A DNA stretch of 64,000 bases, from positions 1 through 64,000 of the forward strand of contig CAJTTC010000003.1 in assembly GCA_910579295.1 (NCBI GenBank), in the 5' to 3' direction. The stretch's first letter is position 1, and each line of letters begins with the position of its first letter. The position numbers and the translations under genes were made by a program. The notes below the pieces were generated by a model. That model ran no database searches and was not told the DNA's origin. It was given only the letters and a program-made list of their open reading frames with translations. Positions 1 through 8,864 of this stretch are shown piece by piece. This DNA is from an uncultured Christensenella sp. Lineage in GTDB: Bacteria; Bacillota_A; Clostridia; Christensenellales; Borkfalkiaceae.

Positions 1-6
1 ATATTA

Positions 7-35
7 TTGACTTAACTATAAAATAGTGGTAACAT
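7..35 (+). promoter_or_regulatory. putative sigma-A promoter for the XRE gene
   Basis: TTGACT (7-12) and TAACAT (30-35) are separated by 17 bases, about 37 bases before the XRE gene start. The -10 element is imperfect, so this is a moderate call. Confidence 0.4.
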
Positions 36-71
36 TAAGCCATTCTATAAAGGACGGTATATAATCAAAAA

Positions 72-284
72 ATGACTAACTTAACCGAAAAATTAAAAAT
101 AGCTATGATAAAGCAGAACGTTACGCAAACAAAATTAGCGGAATTAACCGACCAAACGCAGAAAAACCTATCTAATAAAATGTCGCGTGATAACTTTAAG
201 CTGTCGGAATATGAAAAACTTGTTTTTGCTCTCGGCTGTGAGCTTGAAATCAATATCATACTTCCGACGGGCGAGAAGATATAG
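72..284 (+). CDS. small XRE-family HTH protein
   Basis: A 70-residue protein that is almost entirely a helix-turn-helix: residues 4-50 contain the typical XRE pattern (an amphipathic first helix, QTKLAELTDQTQKNLSNKMS as the turn and recognition helix). It would bind DNA as a dimer; no effector domain is present. It is followed by a hairpin at 296-347 with a T-run, so it is probably transcribed alone. Its position before an IS30 transposase suggests a mobile or accessory origin, but the target is unknown. Confidence 0.65.
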   Translation: MTNLTEKLKIAMIKQNVTQTKLAELTDQTQKNLSNKMSRDNFKLSEYEKLVFALGCELEINIILPTGEKI

Positions 285-295
285 CAATTAAAAGG

Positions 296-347
296 CGGTG
301 CGGCGGTTCTGCAAGCGGTATAGCGAGAACCCCGCACCCCTTTTTGT
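296..347 (+). terminator. rho-independent terminator after the XRE gene
   Basis: GGTGCGG and CCGCACC arms enclose a loop that also contains TTCT/AGAA pairing, and the hairpin is followed by CCTTTTTG. Confidence 0.6.
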
Positions 348-401
348 TATCACCCGTTCGCCCGTCGCAACGGCGGCGCGACAAAAGTAATACAAAAAAT
401 G

Positions 402-525
402 AGAGGTTGTAAGGTTCGCCTTACAACCTCTTAACTGCAAAAAAATGCGTTGTGATTTCGCTGTCAAGTACACCGTGGAATAAATTTTTATGCCGCGAAA
501 GGTACTTTACTGCGAAAGCACAACG
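402..525. repeat. two inverted repeats upstream of the IS30 transposase
   Basis: This gene-free stretch (285-580) holds two hairpins. The first, around 403-430, has an 11-bp perfect stem (AGGTTGTAAGG) closed by a TTCG tetraloop. The second pairs 448-471 with 502-525, matching at 20 of 24 positions across a 30-base loop. A short GCCCG/CGGGC hairpin follows just before the transposase ribosome binding site. They may be part of the IS end or a leader that limits transposase expression. Confidence 0.45.
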
Positions 526-580
526 TGATAATAAATTCGACCTTATTTAAACGCCCGTAAACGGGCAAGGGGTAAAACAA

Positions 581-1618
581 ATGAAAAAAGGCTCGAAATA
601 CATTACCCTTACACAACGCAGACAAATCGAAGCGGGGTTAAGTATGGGTATGAATAAAAAGGAAATTGCCGAGCATATCGGAATGAGCGTGAGAACGGTT
701 TACCGTGAATTAAAGCGCGGGCAATGTACTCAACGCAAAAAGGTATATGATGTTTACGGCGATTATACGTATAAAGACTATACCGCATATAGCGCGGATA
801 TTGCGGAAGATAAATTCAGACTGAATATGACTTCCAAAGGTGCGCCGTTGAAAGTCGGCAACGATTATGATTTTATCCGCTACGTTGAAAAACGTGTTTT
901 GGACAATGTTACGCCCTGCGCCATTGTAGGCGAGATTAAACGTAACCGAAGCTGTAAAACAGTTGTAAGCAAAACTACAATGTACAGATATATCCGTATG
1001 GGTTTATTTATGAATATTTCTATGCGCCATTGCGAACCGAAAAAGAGAAACGAAAAAGCCACTATTAAACGTGCGCCACGCGGTACGAGTATAGAAAAAC
1101 GCCCTGCGGAAATTGCAATGCGTAACACGTTCGGGCATTGGGAAATGGACTGCGTTTGCAGTAAGCAAGGAACGACAAGCGCGTATTTGGTGTTTTCGGA
1201 AAGGTTGACACGTAAAGAAATTATTTATAAAATTCCAAACAAACAGACTTCAACCATCGTACATTGCGTAAATCGTCTTGAACGGCGTTACGGAAAACTA
1301 TTCCGCAAAATATTCAAAAGTATTACGGTAGATAACGGCGTTGAGTTCTCGGACTTCGAGGGGTTGGAAAAATCAATATACGGCGGTAAACGTACAAGCG
1401 TTTATTACTGCCACCCGTACAGTTCTTGCGAGAGAGGAACGAACGAGCGAATCAACCGTGATATTAGAAAAAAATATCCGAAAGGAACTGATTTAACGAA
1501 CGTAACGGAAAGCGAAGTTCGCGCTCTGGAAGATTGGGTAAACGCATATCCCCGTGAAATTTTCGATTTTGCAACTTCTGGCGAGAAGTTCGCCGAGCAG
1601 TTACAGCAAATTGTTTAA
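581..1618 (+). CDS. IS30-family transposase
   Basis: A 345-residue DDE transposase. The N-terminus (about 8-55) carries the IS30 helix-turn-helix (LTLTQRRQIEAGL-type motif followed by KKEIAEHIGMSVRTVYREL). The catalytic core runs from about 185: first Asp in HWEMDCV, second Asp in TVDNGVEF, and Glu in CERGTNERIN, with the IS30 signature NRDIRKKYPKG after it. Length and motif order match intact IS30 transposases. A good ribosome binding site (AAGGGG) precedes ATG. Terminal inverted repeats could not be located with confidence, so the IS limits are left open. Confidence 0.9.
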   Translation: MKKGSKYITLTQRRQIEAGLSMGMNKKEIAEHIGMSVRTVYRELKRGQCTQRKKVYDVYGDYTYKDYTAYSADIAEDKFRLNMTSKGAPLKVGNDYDFIRYVEKRVLDNVTPCAIVGEIKRNRSCKTVVSKTTMYRYIRMGLFMNISMRHCEPKKRNEKATIKRAPRGTSIEKRPAEIAMRNTFGHWEMDCVCSKQGTTSAYLVFSERLTRKEIIYKIPNKQTSTIVHCVNRLERRYGKLFRKIFKSITVDNGVEFSDFEGLEKSIYGGKRTSVYYCHPYSSCERGTNERINRDIRKKYPKGTDLTNVTESEVRALEDWVNAYPREIFDFATSGEKFAEQLQQIV

Positions 1619-1637
1619 ACAGATACACAAAAAAAAT

Positions 1638-1658
1638 AGCAAGCTGAAAAGGCTTGCT
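1638..1658 (+). terminator. hairpin after the IS30 transposase
   Basis: AGCAAGC pairs with GCTTGCT across a 7-base loop and is followed by GTTTGT, 20 bases after the transposase stop. Confidence 0.5.
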
Positions 1659-1697
1659 GTTTGTCGTATATAAAAATAACCGGCAAGGACAAAAACG

Positions 1698-1731
1698 CCC
1701 GTATAGAGAGGGTTCACCCTCTCTATACGGG
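1698..1731. repeat. perfect 15-bp inverted repeat with TTCA loop
   Basis: 1698-1712 and 1717-1731 are exact reverse complements around TTCA. No T-run follows on +, so it is not a classical terminator; it may mark the IS edge or block read-through into the next operon. Confidence 0.6.
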
Positions 1732-1810
1732 TATAATTTAACTACAATTTCCTTGACAATAAAAATTTTTAAAACTTTTTGACAAAATTAACTTGACAAT
1801 TCATTTTTTC

Positions 1811-1838
1811 TTGATTTGTCAAAGGATTATGATATAAT
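1811..1838 (+). promoter_or_regulatory. promoter of the radical SAM-RNase G operon
   Basis: TTGATT (1811-1816), a 16-base spacer and a perfect TATAAT (1833-1838). It overlaps a TTG at 1816 that would otherwise be taken as the start of the next gene, and so argues for the ATG at 1876 instead. Confidence 0.6.
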
Positions 1839-1875
1839 TGAAAAAGGTATTACACACAGAGAACTGTTATATATT

Positions 1876-3672
1876 ATGAAAATAGACGTTAATGAACTTA
1901 AAGAGCTTTTATTAAAGGTGGAAAAGCCGTCGCGGTATGTAGGCGGCGAGTACGGCGGCGCGGTTGAGGACGGCGCGTCCTTTTCGTTCTGCGCGTGCTT
2001 TCCCGACGTGTACGAGGTGGGCACGAGCAACTTAGGCATAAAGATTGTCGCCGAAAGCTTTAAACGGCGCGGCTATACGGCGGACTTCTGCTACGCGCCC
2101 TACAAGGATTTCGGCGCGGGACTTAAAGAGCTCGGCATACCCCTCTACTCCCTCGGGCTGAAAAAACCGCTCGGCGAATTTGATATGCTCGGCTTTTCAA
2201 TGCAGTACGAGCTGAGCTATACGAATATGCTTTATATGCTCGACCTTGCGGGAATACCCCTGCGGCGAAAGGACAGAGCGGGCGGGCGATATCCGCTTAT
2301 TGCGATAGGCGGTCCGTGCGCCGTCAACCCCGAGCCTCTCGCCGATTTTGTCGACATAGTTTTTATAGGCGACGGAGAAACGACCGACGCGGACGTCGCC
2401 GACGCTTACGTAAGGCAGGGCGGCGCAACGGAAGAGTTTTATTCGGAAATAAGCAAAATCGACGGCGTTTACGTGCCCGCGCTGACGCAGGTGCGTTACA
2501 ATAGCGACGGCACGGTTGCGGGCTTTGACGGCATTACCAAGGTTAAACGCGCCATAATAGACGATCTCGACGGTGCGGTGTTCCCCTCCGCTCAGACCGT
2601 TCCCAACTGCGAGAGCGTGTTCGACCGCTCGGTCATAGAGGTTATGCGCGGTTGCTATCGCGGTTGCCGCTTCTGTCAGGCGGGCTTCATCTACCGCCCC
2701 GTAAGACAGCGCGGCGTTGAAACGCTGACAAGGCAGGCGTGTTCGCTGATAGCCTCGACGGGCTATGAAGAGGTCAGCCTCAATTCGCTGTCCACGGGCG
2801 ACTATCCCCGTTTGCGGGAGCTTATAAAGAGCTTGAAGAGCAACCTGCCCGGGGACGTAACCTTAGCTCTTCCCTCCCTGCGCGTAGACAGCTTTGACGG
2901 CGACTTTGCGCAGGACGCGCGCAAGGTTTCGCTTACGTTCGCCCCCGAGGCGGGCACGCAAAGACTGCGCGACGTAATCAACAAGGACGTAACCGAAAAA
3001 GATATTATGCGGGCGGTAAATTCGGCGTTCGACGGGGGATATTCGGCGGTCAAGCTGTACTTTATGCTCGGACTGCCCACCGAAACGGACGAGGATTTGA
3101 GGGGCATACGCAGAATTTGCGACCTTATAAAGGGCGCTTATAGCGTAAAGCCGCGCAAAAAATCCTTGCGCATATCGGTGTCCGTATCGACGTTCATACC
3201 CAAGCCGTTCACCCCCTTTCAGTGGGAAGCGCAGGCGAGCGGGCAGGAGGTCGAACGCAAACAGAAGGTGTTGCGCGACGCTCTGTTCGTGCGTGGCGTA
3301 AGCCTTTCCACGAGCCACTACTACACTTCGTTTTTGGAGGCGGTGCTTGCGCGCGGCGACAGGCGGCTGTCCGACGTAATAGAGCGCGCTTACTTAAACG
3401 GCTGTATCTTCGACGGTTGGATAAACGACTTTAACGCAGACGGTTGGCGCAAGGCGTTCGAAGAGTGCGGCGTCGACCCCGAATTCTATACCCGTGAGCA
3501 CGGCGAGGACGAAGTTTTGCCGTGGAGCTTTATTGACGTGGGAGTAACTACTGAATTTTTACTGACGGAACGAGCGAGAGCGTACGCGCAAAAGGTGAGC
3601 GGCAGTTGTCTTGACGGTTGCCGCGGTTGCGGACTTATGAGCGTATGCGCGGCGGCTAAGGAGGGCAAATGA
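1876..3672 (+). CDS. B12-binding-domain radical SAM protein, TIGR03960 family
   Basis: A 598-residue protein. The N-terminal third resembles the B12-binding fold of this family (SRYVGGEYGG near the start, then the FPDVYEVGTSNLGIKI stretch). The radical SAM core begins at the CxxxCxxC cluster (Cys260, Cys264, Cys267, in RGCYRGCRFCQAG), which binds the 4Fe-4S cluster that cleaves SAM. The C-terminus has a further Cys cluster (GCRGCGLMSVC). The substrate of this family is not established. ATG at 1876 is chosen because the promoter sits over the alternative TTG at 1816 and the family begins with this MKIDVNELK-type sequence. It overlaps the next gene by 4 bases, giving a three-gene operon. Confidence 0.9.
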   Translation: MKIDVNELKELLLKVEKPSRYVGGEYGGAVEDGASFSFCACFPDVYEVGTSNLGIKIVAESFKRRGYTADFCYAPYKDFGAGLKELGIPLYSLGLKKPLGEFDMLGFSMQYELSYTNMLYMLDLAGIPLRRKDRAGGRYPLIAIGGPCAVNPEPLADFVDIVFIGDGETTDADVADAYVRQGGATEEFYSEISKIDGVYVPALTQVRYNSDGTVAGFDGITKVKRAIIDDLDGAVFPSAQTVPNCESVFDRSVIEVMRGCYRGCRFCQAGFIYRPVRQRGVETLTRQACSLIASTGYEEVSLNSLSTGDYPRLRELIKSLKSNLPGDVTLALPSLRVDSFDGDFAQDARKVSLTFAPEAGTQRLRDVINKDVTEKDIMRAVNSAFDGGYSAVKLYFMLGLPTETDEDLRGIRRICDLIKGAYSVKPRKKSLRISVSVSTFIPKPFTPFQWEAQASGQEVERKQKVLRDALFVRGVSLSTSHYYTSFLEAVLARGDRRLSDVIERAYLNGCIFDGWINDFNADGWRKAFEECGVDPEFYTREHGEDEVLPWSFIDVGVTTEFLLTERARAYAQKVSGSCLDGCRGCGLMSVCAAAKEGK

Positions 3673-4262
3673 TAGCGTTTAAATACACCAAGACGGACGG
3701 CGCGGAATACCTGTCCCACCTCGATTTGTTGCGGCATATATACCGCACTTTGCGCAGGGCGAACATCAAGGTTGCCGTAAGCGAGGGCTATCACGCTCAC
3801 GCCCGCATATTCCTCAACAATCCTCTTGCGGTGGGCGTGCGCTCCGTCGCCGAGTACGGTGCCGTCGACTGCGTTTGCGACGATGATTTCGCCGGGATTT
3901 TCAACGCCCATTCGCCTGCGGGAGTGCGATGTCTTGGCTTCCGCGAGGTCGAAAAGAACCCCAACTATGCAAACGGCATTGAAAAATGCGCCTATTCCGC
4001 AACGGGCATACCCCCGTTCGATATCGAAAAGCTGTTAAGTGAGCAAAGCATTGTCATAACCGATTTGCGCGGGCGCGAAACGGATATCCGCCCCAGAATA
4101 TACGCCGTTGAACGCGAGGGCGACGCATTGAATTTTACATTGGGCAGCGGCGATAAAAATCTGCGCCCCGACCTGTTCGCTTCTTATCTTAACAGCCGCT
4201 TCGGCGGCAAGGCGACCGACATAATAAAGACCGCCGCATACGGCAAAGGAGTTTTTGAGTGA
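3669..4262 (+). CDS. radical SAM-associated protein, TIGR03936 / DUF2344 family
   Basis: A 197-residue protein with the family N-terminus (FKYTKTDGAEYLSHLDLLRH, then RANIKVAVSEGYHAHARI). In Clostridia and Cyanobacteria this protein directly follows, or is fused to, the TIGR03960 radical SAM protein, as here with an ATGA overlap. It has no known catalytic motif; an accessory role for the radical SAM enzyme is inferred from that constant pairing. It overlaps the RNase G gene by 4 bases. Confidence 0.88.
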   Translation: MIAFKYTKTDGAEYLSHLDLLRHIYRTLRRANIKVAVSEGYHAHARIFLNNPLAVGVRSVAEYGAVDCVCDDDFAGIFNAHSPAGVRCLGFREVEKNPNYANGIEKCAYSATGIPPFDIEKLLSEQSIVITDLRGRETDIRPRIYAVEREGDALNFTLGSGDKNLRPDLFASYLNSRFGGKATDIIKTAAYGKGVFE

Positions 4263-5758
4263 GAAGAAGTATCTACTTTGACAGTCAATACGGCATAGAA
4301 ACATACGCAATGTGCGAAAACGGCAGACTTATCGACTACCGCTCCGAGCCCGCCGCAACAGGCGCGGTGATAGGCAATATTTACAAGGGCAGAGTTGTAA
4401 ACGTACTCAACGGTATGCAGGCGGCGTTTGTCGATTGCGGTCTGGACAAGCACTGCTACGTTTCGGTTGCCGACCTGACCGCCGACGGAAATAAACTCGA
4501 AAACGGAGAGACAGACATTCCCAAAACTCTCGATTTGCACGAGGGCGACGAAATAATGGTTCAGATTACGAAGGCGGCGCAGGGAAAAAAGGGCGCAAAG
4601 GTGACGACCAACCTGTCGTTCGTGGGCAAGTATTTAGTTTATCTGCCCGACACTCCCTTCGTAGGCGTTTCGGCAAAAATCGCCGACAACGAGCTGCGCA
4701 AAAATCTTATATTCAGCGCAAAAAAACAGCTTGCCGAGGGTGAGGGCGTAATCGTGCGCACCGCCGCACCCTACGCTACTATCAGCGAAAAGAGGAGCGA
4801 AATCGACTATTTCAGAAACGTTTATAAGGACATACTCGCACGGTTTAAGGAAGCGCAGGTCGGCGAACTGCTTTACAGCGATTCCCCCCTGCATATCCGC
4901 GTTTTACGCGACTTAATGCTCAACGGGGGCGACGAAATTCACGTGGGCAACAGCGCGCTGTACGACAGCATACAAAAGCTGACGGTCAACTACTCACACT
5001 CCGCGCAGGTCAAACTGATTAAGCACGACGGGCACACCGATATGTTTTACAGCGAGGGACTTTTTGCGCAATTCGTCAGCTCACTGCAACCGAAAGTCGA
5101 GCTTGCCAACGGAGCGTATATCGTTATCGACCGCACCGAGGCGCTGACGGTAATCGACGTAAACACGGGCAAGTTTACGGGCGACGACAGTCTGGAACAC
5201 ACCGTTTACTGTACCAACGTTTTGGCGACGCAGGAGATAGCGCGACAGGTTAAACTGCGCAATATGGGCGGGTTGTTCGTCGTCGACTTTATAGATATGA
5301 CCGAAGAAAAGCACAGAAAGGCGATTTCGGAAGAGCTTGAAAAGGCTCTGCGCGCCGACAAGTCCAAGTGCAAGGTACTGCCAATGTCTAAGTTCGGATT
5401 AATCGAATTTACCCGCAAGCGCACGGGCGTAGCCGCCTCCGACATTATGCTTAAAACCTGCGCGTGTTGCGGCGGAGCGGGAGTTACCCGTTCTTACGAC
5501 AACCTTTTGGCAGAATTTCGCGCTCGGCTTCTTGAAACTCTTTACGACGGCGCGGCAATCGTATGCGCCGACATAAATTACGAGCTTGCCGACAAGCTTA
5601 TGAGTCACACCGCTCTCAAAAAAAATATTGCGGAGCTCTATCCTCACGCGCGCGTGTACATAGTTTTTCACCGCACCTACCGCGAGAACTGTATGTATTT
5701 CAGAAAGGTAGACTCCCCCTCGTTCGTTCTCCCCGAAGGCGCTGTATTGCTCTATTAA
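4259..5758 (+). CDS. rng: ribonuclease G (Rne/Rng family)
   Basis: A 499-residue single-strand endoribonuclease for rRNA maturation and mRNA decay. An S1 RNA-binding domain lies at about 35-105 (GNIYKGRVVNVLNGMQAAFVDC). The DNase I-like catalytic site has Asp300 (TVIDVNTGKFTG) and Asp343 (FVVDFIDM), matching the two Mg-binding aspartates of E. coli RNase E. Cys401 and Cys404/405 form the zinc link in TCACCGGAG. It lacks the long C-terminal scaffold of RNase E, so it is RNase G-like. GTG start overlaps the upstream stop. The radical SAM pair next to rng is a common Clostridia arrangement. Confidence 0.93.
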   Translation: MRRSIYFDSQYGIETYAMCENGRLIDYRSEPAATGAVIGNIYKGRVVNVLNGMQAAFVDCGLDKHCYVSVADLTADGNKLENGETDIPKTLDLHEGDEIMVQITKAAQGKKGAKVTTNLSFVGKYLVYLPDTPFVGVSAKIADNELRKNLIFSAKKQLAEGEGVIVRTAAPYATISEKRSEIDYFRNVYKDILARFKEAQVGELLYSDSPLHIRVLRDLMLNGGDEIHVGNSALYDSIQKLTVNYSHSAQVKLIKHDGHTDMFYSEGLFAQFVSSLQPKVELANGAYIVIDRTEALTVIDVNTGKFTGDDSLEHTVYCTNVLATQEIARQVKLRNMGGLFVVDFIDMTEEKHRKAISEELEKALRADKSKCKVLPMSKFGLIEFTRKRTGVAASDIMLKTCACCGGAGVTRSYDNLLAEFRARLLETLYDGAAIVCADINYELADKLMSHTALKKNIAELYPHARVYIVFHRTYRENCMYFRKVDSPSFVLPEGAVLLY

Positions 5759-5789
5759 ATCCTAAGGCATTTTCTATAAAAACAACCGC

Positions 5790-5817
5790 CGCGGGCGCAA
5801 AAAATTTTGCGCCCGCG
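5790..5817 (+). terminator. strong terminator after rng
   Basis: A 13-bp perfect stem (CGCGGGCGCAAAA with its complement) and a 2-base loop, followed by TGATTTTTAT. It ends the radical SAM-rng operon. Confidence 0.8.
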
Positions 5818-5849
5818 TGATTTTTATATTGATCTCCCGCCCGTCGCCT

Positions 5850-6027
5850 TTAATTGAACCTATAACGCTTCATCTCCGCTATCCATGAAAGACATTTCTT
5901 TATGTATTCCTTGTTCTTATCCGAAGTTTTTTCGTCGTCGAGCCTATCTGCCCATGGCTCTTGTAATAAAATCTGCGTTCGCTTTCCCCACGCATATTGT
6001 CTAATATACCCATAGCAACCCTTAATA
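5850..6027 (-). pseudogene. 5'-truncated gene remnant
   Basis: On the minus strand an open frame of about 56 codons ends at TAA (5850-5852) and reads like a protein C-terminus: charged, helix-forming, with DKNKEYIKKCLSWIAEMKR just before the end. It has no start codon of its own; upstream it runs into the terminator hairpin of the neighbouring gene. I take it as the relic of a longer gene of unknown function. Confidence 0.3.
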
Positions 6028-6031
6028 AAAT

Positions 6032-6057
6032 AGCGGCTGCAAATTTATGCAACCGCT
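6032..6057 (-). terminator. terminator of the 6068-6961 gene
   Basis: AGCGGTTGCA pairs with TGCAGCCGCT (one G-T) on the minus strand, followed by ATTTTATT, 10 bases past the stop. Confidence 0.65.
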
Positions 6058-6067
6058 TAATAATTAA

Positions 6068-6961
6068 TTAAAAATTGCGCGATACCGTAACCTTTAAAGA
6101 TTTGGTGGAAAACATTTTAATCTTAATTATCGCCTCTACCGTTATACTCACCCTCGGCAGTTTAATTCTGTCCGAATCGAGTTCGAGCACGTTATCACCC
6201 TCCTCGACGGGGAAACCCTCGCTGCCGCCGTCCAAATAAGCGGTGATTTTTTTAACAGAATATTCGCCCTCGTACGCAATGCTTAAATTGCAGTTTAAAA
6301 CCTCTCTCCTGGCGAACAATGAATGCTTGTTTATTATACCGAGCCCCGCCGAAAGTTCAACCGTAAGATTACCCACGGCATCCTTTAAAACACCCTTAGA
6401 ATTGGCAGGTTTCATTACGGTCTTAGCAGCCTCTGTTGAATTGTACGTTGGCGTAGGCTTTGCCGTTTTTGTAATTCCCGTTGAATTGTGCGTTGGCGCA
6501 GGTTTTGCCGTTTTTGCGGTAGACTCGCCCTTTTGCACCTTAATTGCCGCCAAAGCGGTAAGCTCAAGCTGTGAAATGAGCTTGTTTATAAGTCTGTTGT
6601 ACTGATTTACGCACTGGTCGATATTGACTGCTATTGAGTTGAGAGTGTGCTTGGTATCGTTTCCGCCCTCATTGATTTTAGTTGCGATTAAATCGTTGTA
6701 TAAGCCTTCGTCATTTAATACCTGTCTGCACAGATAGTTGATAGCGCCGTAACAATAACCGTCACTGAGCTTTACCGATACCGCAACCTCGGATATCGTC
6801 AAGGCGATTTTAGTTATCAAAATCTGCATAAATGTTGTAAACGGCGTTACAAAGCCCTTATTCGCCGCTTCCTGAACACTCTTATAACTTGCCTGTGTTT
6901 CTTTAAGATATATAAGTTTCCTTACCTTTCCGTTTGCGCCGTCAACCAAAGCTATACTCAT
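6068..6961 (-). CDS. protein of unknown function with a short tandem repeat linker
   Basis: A 297-residue protein with no recognised domain. Residues 1-150 are helical and weakly hydrophobic in patches. A linker at about 150-185 contains two 15-residue repeats rich in Thr, Pro, Lys and Asn (KTAKPxPTxNSTxxx). The C-terminal ~110 residues are beta-rich (alternating hydrophobics, YLDGG turns). No signal peptide is visible. ATG at 6961 is chosen over the upstream in-frame ATG because AAGGAAG lies at the right distance. It is divergent from, and almost abutting, the histidine kinase reading frame. Confidence 0.6.
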   Translation of the reverse strand: MSIALVDGANGKVRKLIYLKETQASYKSVQEAANKGFVTPFTTFMQILITKIALTISEVAVSVKLSDGYCYGAINYLCRQVLNDEGLYNDLIATKINEGGNDTKHTLNSIAVNIDQCVNQYNRLINKLISQLELTALAAIKVQKGESTAKTAKPAPTHNSTGITKTAKPTPTYNSTEAAKTVMKPANSKGVLKDAVGNLTVELSAGLGIINKHSLFARREVLNCNLSIAYEGEYSVKKITAYLDGGSEGFPVEEGDNVLELDSDRIKLPRVSITVEAIIKIKMFSTKSLKVTVSRNF

Positions 6962-6978
6962 AGTTTTTCTTCCTTGAT

Positions 6979-8574
6979 ATGTGGCATATTTTACCATTAA
7001 ATATATATATTGTCAATACAAAACCAATCAACTTTTCATTTCACGCAAATAATGACATAGTATTGTCCCGTCATACCGACCGCACGGTAATCGACCTTAA
7101 ATTCGACAACAGCCGCGAGCTTATGTCGCACACCTTAATCGCGGCGCAGATTGTTACCGTGCACTATCAGTCGACGGGAGGAGCGTATGCGGGAATTACG
7201 GAATGTCCGCTAATCGGCACGAAAACCGCCGTCACAGGCACAACCGGAAACTCGCAAAGCCTCTTGATTGCGTTTGCCATACTCTCCGCCGTTGTCCTTG
7301 CCGTTTTCGTCGTTTTATCGGTTTTGGAGCGTTCCAATGAGTTCGTTTCGGCTATTACCTGGGTGTCGGGCATATTCATAATGTTGCTCGCGCGGTTTTT
7401 TCTGAGCGGCGCGACCTCCCTTCCCTTGTTGTGGACGTCGCTATGGCTCGCCTCTTCGTTCGTAGTTCTCTGCGGCGCGCTTCTTGCCAACAAAGCAAGC
7501 TTCGGCAAAGTGCCCGCCAATCTCATTTGCGCTATCGTTTCCGCGGCGGGCGCAGTGCTTGCGTTTATCCTTCCGTTCGTACCGCTCGCCGTCTACTCCG
7601 TACTGACCGTCGTCTGCACCGTAGTCAAAGCGCTGTCCGTTGCCGCTCTTCTCATATTTGTCGGTTTTGCAACTTTCGGCAAGCAAGAAAACGGCAATAT
7701 TCTGCGCACGGCGTGCTCGGTTCTTATCGCCGTAGCCGTACTCGCCTCGCTATTCCTGCCGCAGGTATTCCCCACGCAATACAACCCTATGTTCTGGATG
7801 TGCGTTGCGACCGTTACGGCTACTTTTATCAGCGTATTTATAATATTTACGGAAATGAAAAAGTCCAACGTCTACCTTACGGACAATCTGCATATGGAAG
7901 TCGAACGGCAGATTAAGGACATAAAGGCGATTATTGACGAGCGCGACAAGCTTCTGCAATTCGTGTCGCACGATATGAGAAAACCGCTCAACTCCTCCGT
8001 TTCACTGTTGGACGCGGTTATCGAGAGAGAAAAGGATACGGAACAGATTAAGACGTTGCAGATTATAAGGCAGAACGATTTGCGCGTCGTTGCCAACCTT
8101 TCCGAGATTGCCACCTACGCAAAATACAATTACGTATCCGAGCCGTCGCAGGTCGTTGATTTGTCAGAGCTCTGCGAAGATATCTGCCGCTTCTACTCCT
8201 TCGACTGCAACGCCAACGGCATAGTTCTAAAAAATCTTGTCAACAGAAAATACAGGGTGTTCGTCAAAACGCAGGGGTTGGAGAGCGCGCTGTCGAATAT
8301 AATTATGAACGCAGTCGAGCACGCTAACTGCTCTGTTATTACCCTGTCGGCAAAGTCGGTTAAAAACAAGGTAGTGCTGAATATCGCCGACAACGGCAAG
8401 CGCATTTCGGCGGATATGGACGTGTTTAAGCCGTACGTTTCCGAAAACAAACCCGATACGGGCGGCATAGGTCTGTATATCTGTAAAAATATTATCGAGA
8501 GTATGAACGGCTCGCTTACCTACGACAGCGGTCAAAACGGCACGACGTTCCGCATATCGCTTTTAAAAGCTTAA
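6979..8574 (+). CDS. membrane sensor histidine kinase, 5' end probably lost
   Basis: Reads as a 531-residue kinase. About 95-310 holds roughly six or seven hydrophobic segments, then a coiled linker (EVERQIKDIKAIIDERDKLL). His331 in FVSHDMRKPLN is the phosphoacceptor. The ATPase domain shows the N box (NIIMNAVEHA), DxG box (IADNGKR) and G2 box (GGIGLYICKNI). The architecture resembles 7TM-DISM type kinases but only ~90 residues precede the first helix. The ATG at 6979 has no ribosome binding site and lies 17 bases from the divergent start at 6961, leaving no room for a promoter. I infer a 5' truncation; no response regulator gene is nearby. Confidence 0.7.
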   Translation: MWHILPLNIYIVNTKPINFSFHANNDIVLSRHTDRTVIDLKFDNSRELMSHTLIAAQIVTVHYQSTGGAYAGITECPLIGTKTAVTGTTGNSQSLLIAFAILSAVVLAVFVVLSVLERSNEFVSAITWVSGIFIMLLARFFLSGATSLPLLWTSLWLASSFVVLCGALLANKASFGKVPANLICAIVSAAGAVLAFILPFVPLAVYSVLTVVCTVVKALSVAALLIFVGFATFGKQENGNILRTACSVLIAVAVLASLFLPQVFPTQYNPMFWMCVATVTATFISVFIIFTEMKKSNVYLTDNLHMEVERQIKDIKAIIDERDKLLQFVSHDMRKPLNSSVSLLDAVIEREKDTEQIKTLQIIRQNDLRVVANLSEIATYAKYNYVSEPSQVVDLSELCEDICRFYSFDCNANGIVLKNLVNRKYRVFVKTQGLESALSNIIMNAVEHANCSVITLSAKSVKNKVVLNIADNGKRISADMDVFKPYVSENKPDTGGIGLYICKNIIESMNGSLTYDSGQNGTTFRISLLKA

Positions 8575-8582
8575 AAAAATAC

Positions 8583-8606
8583 GCCTGACGGTTTAACCCG
8601 TAGGGC
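8583..8606 (+). terminator. weak terminator after the kinase
   Basis: GCCTGACGG pairs with CCGTAGGGC at 8 of 9 positions (one mismatch, one wobble); a T-rich tract (GTCTTTTTTCC) follows about 20 bases later. Confidence 0.35.
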
Positions 8607-8773
8607 GTTCAGATTGTTTAATTGTCTTTTTTCCATATAACGGGTGTAACGCCGTCAACGGCTTAATAGTTTAATAGTACTATAAAGGTCAACTTAAAAA
8701 TGGGTGGATAAAATAGTTAAAAATGTAGTAGAATAATTTTAAAGATTGCAAAAAAAGCTCATCATTTGACGAT

Positions 8774-8801
8774 AAAGCCAGAGGTTTTCGCCTTGGGCTT
8801 T
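8774..8801 (+). terminator. terminator-like hairpin upstream of hpt
   Basis: AAAGCC and GGCTTT arms with inner GAGG/CCTT pairing, followed by ATTTTTTTA. It lies just before a TATAAT at 8822-8827 that probably serves hpt, so it insulates hpt from upstream transcription. The remainder of 8607-8773 shows nothing else recognisable. Confidence 0.55.
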
Positions 8802-8864
8802 ATTTTTTTATATAAACGTGATATAATGTATCAAATCATAATTTAATCAGGGAGCGTTTTACCA

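Noticed and set aside
1816..1875. TTG start giving a 20-residue longer radical SAM protein
   Set aside because: The TTG lies inside a TTGATT-16-TATAAT promoter, and the family start matches the ATG at 1876.
6436..6525. Two 45-base tandem units as a CRISPR or regulatory repeat
   Set aside because: Only two in-frame units, imperfect, coding a Thr/Pro linker in the 6068-6961 protein; no spacers. No CRISPR array was seen anywhere in the window.
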